A DNA stretch of 5,380 nucleotides, taken from positions 1 through 5,380 of the forward strand of contig JAGOCV010000276.1 in the NCBI GenBank assembly GCA_017998575.1. Reading direction: 5' to 3'. Made by a program: the position numbers and the translations under genes. This document shows, one piece after another, positions 1 to 5,380 of this stretch. The notes under the pieces were generated by a model. The model was not told the origin of the DNA and did no database searches. It was given only the letters and a program-made list of their open reading frames with translations. Every line of letters starts with the position of its first letter. Positions within the stretch are counted from its first letter, which is position 1. The DNA comes from Burkholderiaceae bacterium (GTDB lineage Bacteria > Pseudomonadota > Gammaproteobacteria > Burkholderiales > Burkholderiaceae).

Positions 1-755
1 GGAAAGCCATTGACGCTGCGGATGATGATGTCGGCGAACTGGTCGGGCCGCACCAGGTCGGTCTGCGAGGTCACGCTGAACTCGCGCTGCTGCGATTCGA
101 TGCGCCCGCCGGGCACTTCGAGGTTGCTGCGGCGGATGGCGTCTTCCACGTCCTGCGTGGTCAGGCGGTAGGACGCCAGCTTGGCCGGCTCCAGCCAGAC
201 GCGCATGGCGTATTTGCGCTCACCGAAGATGCGCACGTCGGCCACGCCGGTCACCGTCTGCAGGCGAGGCTTGGCGATGCGGCTGACCACATCGTTGATC
301 TGCAGTGGCGTCAGGCTGTCGCTGGAGAAGGTGAGAAACACCACCGGAAAGGCGTCGGCCTCCACCTTGGCGATCACCGGCTCGTCGATGGATTGCGGCA
401 GCCGGTTGCGCACGCGGGCCGTGCGGTCGCGCACCTCGGCGGCGGCGGCGTCGGCATCTTTCTCGAGCCTGAAACGCACCGAGATCTGGCTCTGCTCGGC
501 ACGGCTGATGGAGGTGATGACGTCCACCGCGTCGATGCCGGCGATGGAGTCTTCCAGCACCTTGGAAATCTGCGACTCGATCACCTCGGCCGAAGCGCCC
601 GGGTACCGCACCGTCACGGTGACCACGGGCTCGTCGATCTTGGGGTATTCGCGCACCGTGAGGCGATCGAAGCTCACCAGGCCGATCAGCAGCACCAGCA
701 GCGAAAGCACGGTGGCGAACACCGGCCGGCGGATCGATATTTCGGGCAACTGCAT
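1..755 (-). CDS. RND efflux pump permease, HAE1/AcrB type (N-terminal part)
   Basis: Inner-membrane proton-driven pump of a tripartite efflux system, which in this family exports drugs or other amphipathic compounds through an adaptor and an outer-membrane channel. Only the first 251 residues are present; family members are usually over 1000 aa, so the rest lies left of the window. The protein opens MQLPEISIRRPVFATVLSLL, the classic RND start: a short amphipathic helix, R-R-P-V-F, then TM1 at about residues 12-29. After it comes the porter domain, with EYPKIDEPVVTVTVRYPGAS (37-56), the I-x-x-I-x-G-I-D type segment at 66-75 and the R-x-R-L-P segment at 116-120. The ATG at 755 is preceded by AGAAAAGG with 8 nt spacing. 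The gene lies 40 nt downstream of the adaptor gene on the same strand, so the two are almost certainly one operon. Substrate cannot be told from this part; family assignment is firm. Confidence 0.95.
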   Translation of the reverse strand, partial: MQLPEISIRRPVFATVLSLLVLLIGLVSFDRLTVREYPKIDEPVVTVTVRYPGASAEVIESQISKVLEDSIAGIDAVDVITSISRAEQSQISVRFRLEKDADAAAAEVRDRTARVRNRLPQSIDEPVIAKVEADAFPVVFLTFSSDSLTPLQINDVVSRIAKPRLQTVTGVADVRIFGERKYAMRVWLEPAKLASYRLTTQDVEDAIRRSNLEVPGGRIESQQREFSVTSQTDLVRPDQFADIIIRSVNGF

Positions 756-795
756 GGCGGGCGCCTTTTCTGCGGGATTTCGCGGCGGGCGCGTA

Positions 796-2124
796 TCAGG
801 CCGGGTTGCGCGGCGCGGCGCGCGTCGCGGGCGCGGCGGCAGGCGATGCCGCCGGCGTGCCGCGCGCACCGCCTGCCACATCAATCTGGCACGGATTGCC
901 GGGTCGGACCGCGGCGGGTGCCGCAGCGGGTGCCGCGGCAGGCGGGGCCGTGCGGGCCACCGGTGCGGCCGCGCCTGCCGGTGCCGCTCCCGACGCCGCC
1001 ACATTCACCACGCGCACGGCGGCGCCATCGCGCTGCAGGCGCTGCTGTCCCGCGGTGACCACCTGATCGCCGGCGGCCAGTCCATCGAGCACTTCGACAC
1101 GACCGGGCTGGCGCACGCCCAGGCGCACCTCGACCCGGCGCGCAGTCGGCGGCGTGCCCTCCTCGCCCTGCACCACGCGGTAGACGAACTGGCGCGCGCC
1201 CTGCGGCACCAGCGCTTCCTCGGGCACCACAAGCGCCTGCTCGCGCTCGCTGAACACGGTGTTCACGCGCGCGAACATGCCGGGGCGCAGCGCCAGTTCG
1301 CGGTTGTCGACGCACCCGCGCACCGCCACCGAGCGGCCATTGGCGTCGATCAGCGGATCGATGGCCTGCACGACGGCGACGAAGCGGCGGCCGGGCAAGG
1401 CATCCATCTCCAGCACGGCGCGCTGGCCGCGCTGGATCTTGTTCTGGAAGCGCTCGGGCAGGCGGAAGTCGACGTACACCGCGTCCAGGTCCTCCACGTT
1501 GACGATGTCGGTGCCGTCCTTGAGGTAGTCGCCCACGTTGACGTTGCGGATGCCGGCCACACCGTCGAAGGGCGCCATGATGCGCAGCCGCTCTGCCGTG
1601 GCGCGCGCCAGCGCCAGCTTGGCCTGGGCGACCTGCAGGTTGGCGGCACTCTCGTCCACCGAGCGCTGGCTGATGAAGCCCTGCGCCACCAACTCGCGGT
1701 TGCGCTTGTCGTTGGCCTGGGCGATCGACAGCTCGGCCTGCGCCTGCTGCACCTGGGCCTGCGGCAACTGGTCGTCGAACTGAACGAGCAACTGCCCACG
1801 GCGCACGCGCTCGCCGTCGCGGAAGTTGATCTGCGTGACGCGCCCGCTCACCTCGGGCCGCACCATCACACTGCGACGCGAACGCAGGCTGCCCACGGCC
1901 TGGGCGTCGTCGGCCAGGCGGGCCACGGACACCCGGGCCGCCTCGACCGCGACTGGCCCGCCACCGGATCCGGGCGCCGCGCCCGCAGGCCGTGCCGCAT
2001 CGGGCCGCGCTGCGGCTGCGCTGGTGCCCGGCGATGCGGGCCTGTTCTGGTACCACCAGGCCGCGCCGGAAGCCGCGGCAATGCCGGCCACGGCCACGGC
2101 CGTGTAGAGAATTCTGGATGCCAT
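796..2124 (-). CDS. RND efflux periplasmic adaptor (membrane fusion protein, MexH/AcrA-like)
   Basis: Periplasmic bridge between the RND pump encoded just downstream and an outer-membrane channel. The 442 aa show an N-terminal hydrophobic segment (about 5-24) with no lipobox cysteine, so it is a membrane anchor or uncleaved signal rather than a lipoprotein. A Pro/Ala linker follows, then the first lipoyl half (about 85-118, V-R-P-E-V-S-G-R-V), an alpha-hairpin (about 120-178, with repeated Q-A-Q-A), the second lipoyl half (about 182-212, APFDGVAGIRNVNVGDYL), a beta-barrel (about 213-290, with LRPGMFARV at 279-287) and a membrane-proximal domain to about 372. Residues 376-442 are an Ala/Pro/Gly-rich tail of no recognised domain. 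Two cysteines occur, at 271 and 412. The ATG at 2124 has a GAGGT 12 nt upstream, which is long spacing, but the protein start fits the family. The long plus-strand reading frame opposite it is a GC-rich shadow. Confidence 0.95.
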   Translation of the reverse strand: MASRILYTAVAVAGIAAASGAAWWYQNRPASPGTSAAAARPDAARPAGAAPGSGGGPVAVEAARVSVARLADDAQAVGSLRSRRSVMVRPEVSGRVTQINFRDGERVRRGQLLVQFDDQLPQAQVQQAQAELSIAQANDKRNRELVAQGFISQRSVDESAANLQVAQAKLALARATAERLRIMAPFDGVAGIRNVNVGDYLKDGTDIVNVEDLDAVYVDFRLPERFQNKIQRGQRAVLEMDALPGRRFVAVVQAIDPLIDANGRSVAVRGCVDNRELALRPGMFARVNTVFSEREQALVVPEEALVPQGARQFVYRVVQGEEGTPPTARRVEVRLGVRQPGRVEVLDGLAAGDQVVTAGQQRLQRDGAAVRVVNVAASGAAPAGAAAPVARTAPPAAAPAAAPAAVRPGNPCQIDVAGGARGTPAASPAAAPATRAAPRNPA

Positions 2125-2161
2125 GTCGAAACGCGCACCTCGCGCGCAGCAAGGAAGGGCA

Positions 2162-2179
2162 GGCCGGCGGACGCCGGCC
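2162..2179 (-). repeat. GC-rich hairpin in the leader of the efflux operon
   Basis: A perfect inverted repeat, GGCCGGC at 2162-2168 and GCCGGCC at 2173-2179, leaves a 4-nt loop (8 bp if the loop is only two bases). Read on the minus strand it lies 38 nt before the adaptor ATG. It is followed there by TGCCCTTCCTT, which is pyrimidine-rich but not a clean T-tract. It could be a leader structure of the efflux mRNA or a second, poor terminator for rnhA; the sequence does not decide between these. Confidence 0.5.
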
Positions 2180-2190
2180 CGTTCGCCCTC

Positions 2191-2199
2191 AATGTATCA
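2191..2199 (-). promoter_or_regulatory. Candidate extended -10 promoter of the efflux operon
   Basis: On the minus strand TGATACATT gives an extended -10 (TGn followed by TACATT, four of six matches to TATAAT). Expected initiation is near 2184, giving a leader of about 60 nt that begins just before the GC hairpin. There is no good -35 at the right spacing. The small palindrome TGACAGCGTCA (2205-2215) lies in the spacer region and could be an operator half-site pair, or chance. Weak evidence; listed because the adaptor needs a promoter here if it is not transcribed from rnhA. Confidence 0.25.
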
Positions 2200-2217
2200 G
2201 GACGTGACAGCGTCAGA

Positions 2218-2238
2218 AACAGCGCTTACCCCGCTGTT
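2218..2238 (-). terminator. Possible weak terminator after rnhA
   Basis: A perfect 7-bp inverted repeat (AACAGCG at 2218-2224, CGCTGTT at 2232-2238) with a 7-nt loop starts 18 nt after the rnhA stop codon. On the minus strand the second arm ends in TT and is followed by TCTG, so the U-tract is only three bases plus one. Position fits a terminator separating rnhA from the efflux operon, but the stem is short and the tract poor, so it may leak or not act at all. Confidence 0.35.
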
Positions 2239-2256
2239 GGCGCGGCGCGACGCTGC

Positions 2257-2697
2257 TCAGCGCGCCTGCTCGACGCCGCGGTTGGCCAGCGCGTCGGCGC
2301 GTTCGTTGCCAGGATCGCCGTTGTGGCCCCGGACCCAGCGCCAATCGATGCGATGGCCACCGCCAGCCACCAGCGCATCCAGCTCCTGCCACAGGTCGGC
2401 GTTCTTCACGGGCTGCCTGGCCGCCGTCTTCCAGCCCTTGGCTTTCCAGCCGGGCAGCCATTCGGTGATGCCCTTGAGGACGTACTGGCTGTCCAGGAAC
2501 AAGGTGACCTCGCAGGGGCGCTTGAGCGCCTTGAGCGCCTCGATCACGGCCGTCATTTCCATGCGGTTGTTGGTGGTGCCCTTCTCGCCGCCGAAGAGTT
2601 CCTTCTCGGTGGTGCCGGACTGCAGCAGAACGCCCCAGCCGCCGGGGCCCGGGTTGCCCTTGCAGGCGCCGTCGGTGTAGATCACGATGTGGTTCAA
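2257..2697 (-). CDS. rnhA: Ribonuclease HI
   Basis: Cytoplasmic endonuclease that cuts the RNA strand of RNA/DNA hybrids, clearing R-loops and aiding primer removal. The 146 aa (E. coli enzyme 155 aa) carry the full family pattern: [16 protein letters not shown] at 7-22, N-N-R-M-E-M at 43-48, L-D-S-Q-Y-V at 68-73, the W-rich handle region at 80-89 ([10 protein letters not shown]), and [15 protein letters not shown] at 121-135. Catalytic acids are D9, E47, D69 and D135, with the mobile histidine at H125; all are present. The start is a TTG at 2697: the protein there begins (M)NHIVIYTDG as in homologues, no ATG lies close by in frame, and a strong purine-rich ribosome site (GAGAAAAAGGG, 2707-2717) sits 9 nt before it. 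The gene lies 80 nt downstream of the methyltransferase on the same strand and is probably cotranscribed with it, since no clear promoter is visible in the gap. Confidence 0.97.
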   Translation of the reverse strand: MNHIVIYTDGACKGNPGPGGWGVLLQSGTTEKELFGGEKGTTNNRMEMTAVIEALKALKRPCEVTLFLDSQYVLKGITEWLPGWKAKGWKTAARQPVKNADLWQELDALVAGGGHRIDWRWVRGHNGDPGNERADALANRGVEQAR

Positions 2698-2777
2698 GGC
2701 CGGTTGCCCTTTTTCTCGTTGAGTTGAAGTTGTCGTCTGCGGAGGCTGCGGGCGGCTAGCCTGGCCTCCCCCGGAAA

Positions 2778-3581
2778 TCACTCGGCTGGCACTCGGCCGC
2801 GCCGGTTGCGCTGCGCCGCCGTAACGGGCGCGGGCGCCAGCTTGGGCGCCGTCTTCCATCCCGGGTCCATCAGGCGCATGCCATGAACGCGCTTGGTCGC
2901 CACCACACAGTAGGCCGCGCCGAAGATGGGCCACCAGCGTTCGCCCGCACGGTCCATCCACTGCATTCGCCCCAGCCAGCCTTCTCTGGCGAACGCCGGC
3001 CGCCAGCAGCCGAAGCGGCCCGATTCGACCTCGAAACCCAGCAGGCGAAGCCAGTCGCGCAGCCGCCAGTAGCCGATGAATTCGCCTTCCTGCGGAAGGA
3101 ACAGCCGCTTCGTCCCCAGACGGCGCCACAGGTGCGCCCGGCGCTGCGACAGCCCCCAGAGGCTGGCCGGATTGAATCCGGTGATGACCACGTGGCCTTC
3201 CGGCACCAGCACGCGTTGCACCTCGCGCAGCGTGGCGTGCGGCTCCAGGCTCATTTCCAGCGTGTGAGGCAGCACCACCAGATCCAGGCTTGCCTCGGCG
3301 AACGGCAGCGCCTCGAAGGCCGTGGCGAAAGCGGCTTTCGGCCCTGCCGCACCGCCGGGCATCGGCGCATCGCCCGTTCCCCGCGCGAGCCAGCGGTGCG
3401 GCATGCGGTTGGCCCGCAGCGCATCGAGCGCGGGCAGACCGAGCTGCAACGCGTGGTAACCGAACAGATCGGCCACGGCGGCATCCATGCACGACTGTTC
3501 CCAGTCGAGCAGGTAGCGCCCCGGGGGAGTTTCCAGCCACGCGTCGAGGCCGGCGTGCGTCCCTATAATTTCGTGGCCCAT
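2778..3581 (-). CDS. YafS-like class I SAM-dependent methyltransferase
   Basis: Predicted methyltransferase of unknown substrate, 267 aa from the ATG at 3581. The core Methyltransf_11-like part is visible: acidic post-II segment [18 protein letters not shown] at about 89-106, [21 protein letters not shown] at 118-138, and a Trp-rich C-terminal half (W152, W172, W177, W193, W202, W208, W216, W217). The N-terminal half holds [12 protein letters not shown] (18-29) and [10 protein letters not shown] (41-50). The usual glycine-rich SAM loop (D/E-x-G-x-G-x-G) is not seen; LQLG occupies the place. The C-terminus (from about 246) is Ala/Pro/Arg-rich and probably disordered. A GGGA lies 8 nt before the ATG. 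An in-frame TTG at 3614 would add 11 residues and overlap gloB by 35 nt; I prefer the ATG. Divergent from gloB and upstream of rnhA, the same neighbours as yafS in E. coli. Its reaction is not established from sequence. Confidence 0.9.
   Translation of the reverse strand: MGHEIIGTHAGLDAWLETPPGRYLLDWEQSCMDAAVADLFGYHALQLGLPALDALRANRMPHRWLARGTGDAPMPGGAAGPKAAFATAFEALPFAEASLDLVVLPHTLEMSLEPHATLREVQRVLVPEGHVVITGFNPASLWGLSQRRAHLWRRLGTKRLFLPQEGEFIGYWRLRDWLRLLGFEVESGRFGCWRPAFAREGWLGRMQWMDRAGERWWPIFGAAYCVVATKRVHGMRLMDPGWKTAPKLAPAPVTAAQRNRRGRVPAE
3564..3569 (+). promoter_or_regulatory. TATAAT -10 box of gloB-mltD
   Basis: A perfect TATAAT lies 10 nt before the gloB ATG at 3580, inside the 5' coding part of the divergent methyltransferase gene. 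Initiation at the normal distance would fall at about 3575-3580, giving a leader of 0-5 nt. No Shine-Dalgarno sequence is visible before the ATG (the bases between are TTCGTGGCCC), which agrees with a leaderless message. There is no recognisable -35 at 16-18 nt spacing and no TGn extension. An AT-rich hexamer is notable in such GC-rich DNA but could be chance, as it encodes Ile-Ile of the methyltransferase on the other strand. Confidence 0.5.
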
Positions 3582-4353
3582 GAAGTTGATCCCGCTGCCC
3601 GCGTTTTCCGACAACTACATCTGGTTGCTGCACGACGGCAGCCAGGCGCTCGTGGTCGACCCGGGCGAGGCAGCGCCGGTTTTCGAAGCACTGCAGCGCG
3701 AACGGCTGCAACTGCGTTCGATTCTAGTCACCCACCATCATGCCGATCATGTCGGCGGCGTCGCCGAACTGCGAGAGGCGACCGGCGCCGAAGTCTTCGG
3801 CCCTGCGGCGGAAGCCATGCCTGAGCCGATCGTGCGCGTGGCCGGCGGCGACGTGGCGCGCGCGCTCGGGCTCGACTTCCAGGTGATCGACGTGCCCGGC
3901 CATACCGCCGGCCACATTGCCTACTACCACCCGGCCATCGACGGCGCGCCCGTGCTGTTCTGCGGCGACACGCTGTTCTCGGGCGGCTGCGGCCGGCTGT
4001 TCGAAGGCACACCCGCGCAGATGCTCGACTCGCTCGACCGTCTGGCCGCTCTGCCTGGCGACACACGCGTGTGCTGCGCGCACGAGTACACGCTGTCCAA
4101 CCTCCGATTTGCGCGAGCCGTGGAACCCGGCAACACGGAATTGATCCACTACCTCGCGCATTGCGAGGCGCTGCGTGCCGACGACCGGCCCACGCTGCCC
4201 GCCAGGCTCGCGCAGGAGCGTTTGATCAATCCGTTCCTGCGTTCGCGCGAACCCGCCGTCGTCGCCGCCGCCCGCGCGCGCGATGCCGACCAGTCAACCA
4301 GCGAAGCGGGCGTATTCGCCGTGCTGCGCCAATGGAAGAACGAATTCAGATGA
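3580..4353 (+). CDS. gloB: Hydroxyacylglutathione hydrolase (glyoxalase II)
   Basis: Second enzyme of the glyoxalase pathway: it hydrolyses S-lactoylglutathione to D-lactate and glutathione, completing methylglyoxal detoxification in the cytoplasm. The 257 aa match the usual length. The metallo-beta-lactamase fold carries every metal ligand of the binuclear site: T-H-H-H-A-D-H at 51-57 (H52, H54, D56, H57), H108 in [10 protein letters not shown]130 in [16 protein letters not shown], and H168 in C-C-A-H-E-Y-T. From about residue 170 the glutathione-binding HAGH C-terminal domain follows, with LSNLRFA (172-178), NPFLR (217-221) and a final VLRQWKNEF. The start [15 protein letters not shown] matches family N-termini, so it is secure despite lacking a ribosome site. 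Its stop overlaps the next gene by ATGA, and it is divergent from the methyltransferase. Confidence 0.97.
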   Translation: MKLIPLPAFSDNYIWLLHDGSQALVVDPGEAAPVFEALQRERLQLRSILVTHHHADHVGGVAELREATGAEVFGPAAEAMPEPIVRVAGGDVARALGLDFQVIDVPGHTAGHIAYYHPAIDGAPVLFCGDTLFSGGCGRLFEGTPAQMLDSLDRLAALPGDTRVCCAHEYTLSNLRFARAVEPGNTELIHYLAHCEALRADDRPTLPARLAQERLINPFLRSREPAVVAAARARDADQSTSEAGVFAVLRQWKNEFR

Positions 4354-5380
4354 CCCTTGTCTCCCGCGCCGCGCTGGCCTCCCTGCTGCTCTGGCTGGCC
4401 GGCTGCGCGACCACCGGCGCGCCCACGGCTCCCGCGGCCGCCAGCGCCGACCCCATCGCCACCGCCCCGCCCGTCACGGCCGCCGCCACGCCGCGCCTGC
4501 CGGCCGTCTACCCCGCAGGCCCGATGGCTCCGATCCAGGCGTCGGAAGCCGCCTCGCGCGCAGTCATGCAGTTGCAGCCGCCCCCGGACCTCTGGGAGCG
4601 CATCCGGCGCGGCTTCGCCATGAACAACCTCGATGGCGACCTCGTGCGCACGCACGAGCAGTGGTACAGCAGCCGCCCCGACTACATCCAGCGCATGACC
4701 GAGCGCTCGAGCAAATACCTGTTTCACGTCGTCGAAGAGCTCGAGCGTCGCAACATGCCTGCCGAGCTGGCCCTGCTGCCGTTCATCGAGAGCGCGTTCA
4801 ACCCGCAGGCCGTCTCCAGCGCCAAGGCGGCCGGCATGTGGCAGTTCATGCCGGCCACCGGCACCTATTTCGACCTCAAGCAGAACGTCTTCCGCGACGA
4901 CCGCCGCGACGTGCTGGCATCCACGCGCGCCGCGCTGGATTACCTGCAGAAGCTCTACAACATGTTCGGCGAGTGGGATCTGGCCCTGGCCGCCTACAAC
5001 TGGGGCGAAGGCAGCGTTTCGCGCGCCATCGCGCGCAACAAGAAGCTGGGCCTGGGCACGAGCTACGTCGAGCTCAACATGCCGGCCGAGACGCGCAATT
5101 ACGTGCCCAAGCTGCAGGCCGTCAAAAACATCGTGGCTGACCCGGCGCGCTTCGGCAACCAGTTGCCGGTGATCGAGAACCACCCGTACTTCCAGAGCGT
5201 GGAGATCGCCCGCGACATCGACGTCGAGCTGGCCGCGCGCCTGGCCGACGTGACCGTGGCCGACTTCCGCGCGCTCAACCCCTCGGCGCGCCAGCCCGTG
5301 ATCCTGGCAGCCGGCACGCCGCAGATCCTCCTTCCCTGGGACAACGCCGAAGTCTTCAAGCGCAATGCCCTGGCCTATGC
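4350..5380 (+). CDS. mltD: Membrane-bound lytic murein transglycosylase D (5' part)
   Basis: Outer-membrane lipoprotein that cleaves the MurNAc-GlcNAc bond of peptidoglycan with formation of 1,6-anhydroMurNAc. The first 343 residues are present and no stop is reached; LysM repeats expected in the family would lie beyond the right edge. Features: signal peptide with lipobox L-A-G-C (C19, followed by Ala, so no Asp +2 inner-membrane signal); Ala/Pro/Thr-rich linker to about 78; conserved DLWERIRRGFAMNNLDGDLV (80-99); the SLT domain with catalytic E147 in L-P-F-I-E-S-A-F-N-P; G-M-W-Q-F-M-P-A-T-G at 162-171; A-A-Y-N-W-G-E-G at 214-221; and E-T-R-N-Y-V-P-K-L at 247-255. The ATG at 4350 overlaps the gloB stop (ATGA), which suggests translational coupling; GGAAG sits 11 nt before it. 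An in-frame ATG at 4332 would add MEERIQ ahead of the signal peptide and is less likely. Confidence 0.95.
   Translation, partial: MTLVSRAALASLLLWLAGCATTGAPTAPAAASADPIATAPPVTAAATPRLPAVYPAGPMAPIQASEAASRAVMQLQPPPDLWERIRRGFAMNNLDGDLVRTHEQWYSSRPDYIQRMTERSSKYLFHVVEELERRNMPAELALLPFIESAFNPQAVSSAKAAGMWQFMPATGTYFDLKQNVFRDDRRDVLASTRAALDYLQKLYNMFGEWDLALAAYNWGEGSVSRAIARNKKLGLGTSYVELNMPAETRNYVPKLQAVKNIVADPARFGNQLPVIENHPYFQSVEIARDIDVELAARLADVTVADFRALNPSARQPVILAAGTPQILLPWDNAEVFKRNALAY

Noticed and set aside
181..2727. An 848-residue open reading frame on the plus strand, opposite the permease, adaptor and rnhA.
   Set aside because: Its translation is compositionally odd (Arg, Ala, His and Gly rich), matches no family I know, and lies opposite three clearly real genes. 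High GC at third codon positions leaves few stops on the opposite strand, which explains its length.
2741..2769. Inverted repeat (GGAGGC at 2741-2746 and GCCTCC at 2764-2769) between the methyltransferase and rnhA, considered as a terminator.
   Set aside because: The loop is 17 nt and no T-tract follows on either strand. In GC-rich DNA a 6-bp match like this is expected by chance, so rnhA is more likely cotranscribed.
2883..3824. A 313-residue plus-strand open frame over the methyltransferase and the start of gloB.
   Set aside because: It runs antisense to the methyltransferase and out of frame with gloB, and has no recognisable domain or convincing ribosome site.
4332..4349. Upstream in-frame ATG as the mltD start.
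   Set aside because: It would put the acidic residues MEERIQ ahead of the hydrophobic signal segment and deepen the overlap with gloB. The ATGA overlap at 4350 gives a more typical lipoprotein signal peptide.
4149..5183. A 344-residue minus-strand open frame opposite mltD.
   Set aside because: It is antisense to a well-recognised lytic transglycosylase with signal peptide and catalytic motif. Its own sequence shows only low-complexity Arg/Gly/His content typical of GC-rich shadows.
1..5380. Search for a novel defence, mobile or RNA-based system.
   Set aside because: All six genes fall into known families, the gaps are short, and there are no direct-repeat arrays, integrase or transposase fragments, tRNA genes or compositional breaks that I can see.

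Overview
The window looks like an ordinary stretch of chromosome from a high-GC Gram-negative betaproteobacterium, probably in or near the Comamonadaceae (Acidovorax/Variovorax type). The taxonomic call is inference, from GC-rich codon use, the protein sequences and the gene order, and was not checked by search. The whole window is densely coding: there are six genes, the longest non-coding gap is 132 nt, and I see no RNA gene, insertion sequence, CRISPR array or phage feature.

Left block, minus strand (1-2124): a two-gene RND efflux operon, read right to left. A periplasmic adaptor (membrane fusion protein, 442 aa) is followed after 40 nt by the N-terminal 251 residues of an inner-membrane RND pump of the HAE1/AcrB type, which runs off the left edge. 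The adaptor has an unusual Ala/Pro-rich C-terminal tail. The 132-nt gap upstream of it (2125-2256) holds a possible rnhA terminator, a weak candidate promoter and a strong GC hairpin. No regulator gene or outer-membrane channel gene lies within the window.

Middle block, minus strand (2257-3581): a YafS-like class I methyltransferase followed after 80 nt by rnhA (RNase HI, 146 aa, TTG start). Right block, plus strand (3580-5380): gloB (glyoxalase II, 257 aa) and mltD (membrane-bound lytic murein transglycosylase, truncated by the right edge), with a 4-nt ATGA overlap. The methyltransferase and gloB are divergent, and their proposed ATG codons share two bases. The set mltD-gloB-yafS-like-rnhA matches a neighbourhood also known from E. 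coli, so this part is a conserved housekeeping cluster: methylglyoxal detoxification, cell-wall turnover and removal of RNA from RNA/DNA hybrids.

I did not find a convincing undescribed system. The points most worth a second look are at the expression level: a possibly leaderless gloB message driven by a perfect TATAAT ten bases before its ATG, the overlapping head-to-head start codons, the degenerate SAM motif in the methyltransferase, and the hairpin leader of the efflux operon.
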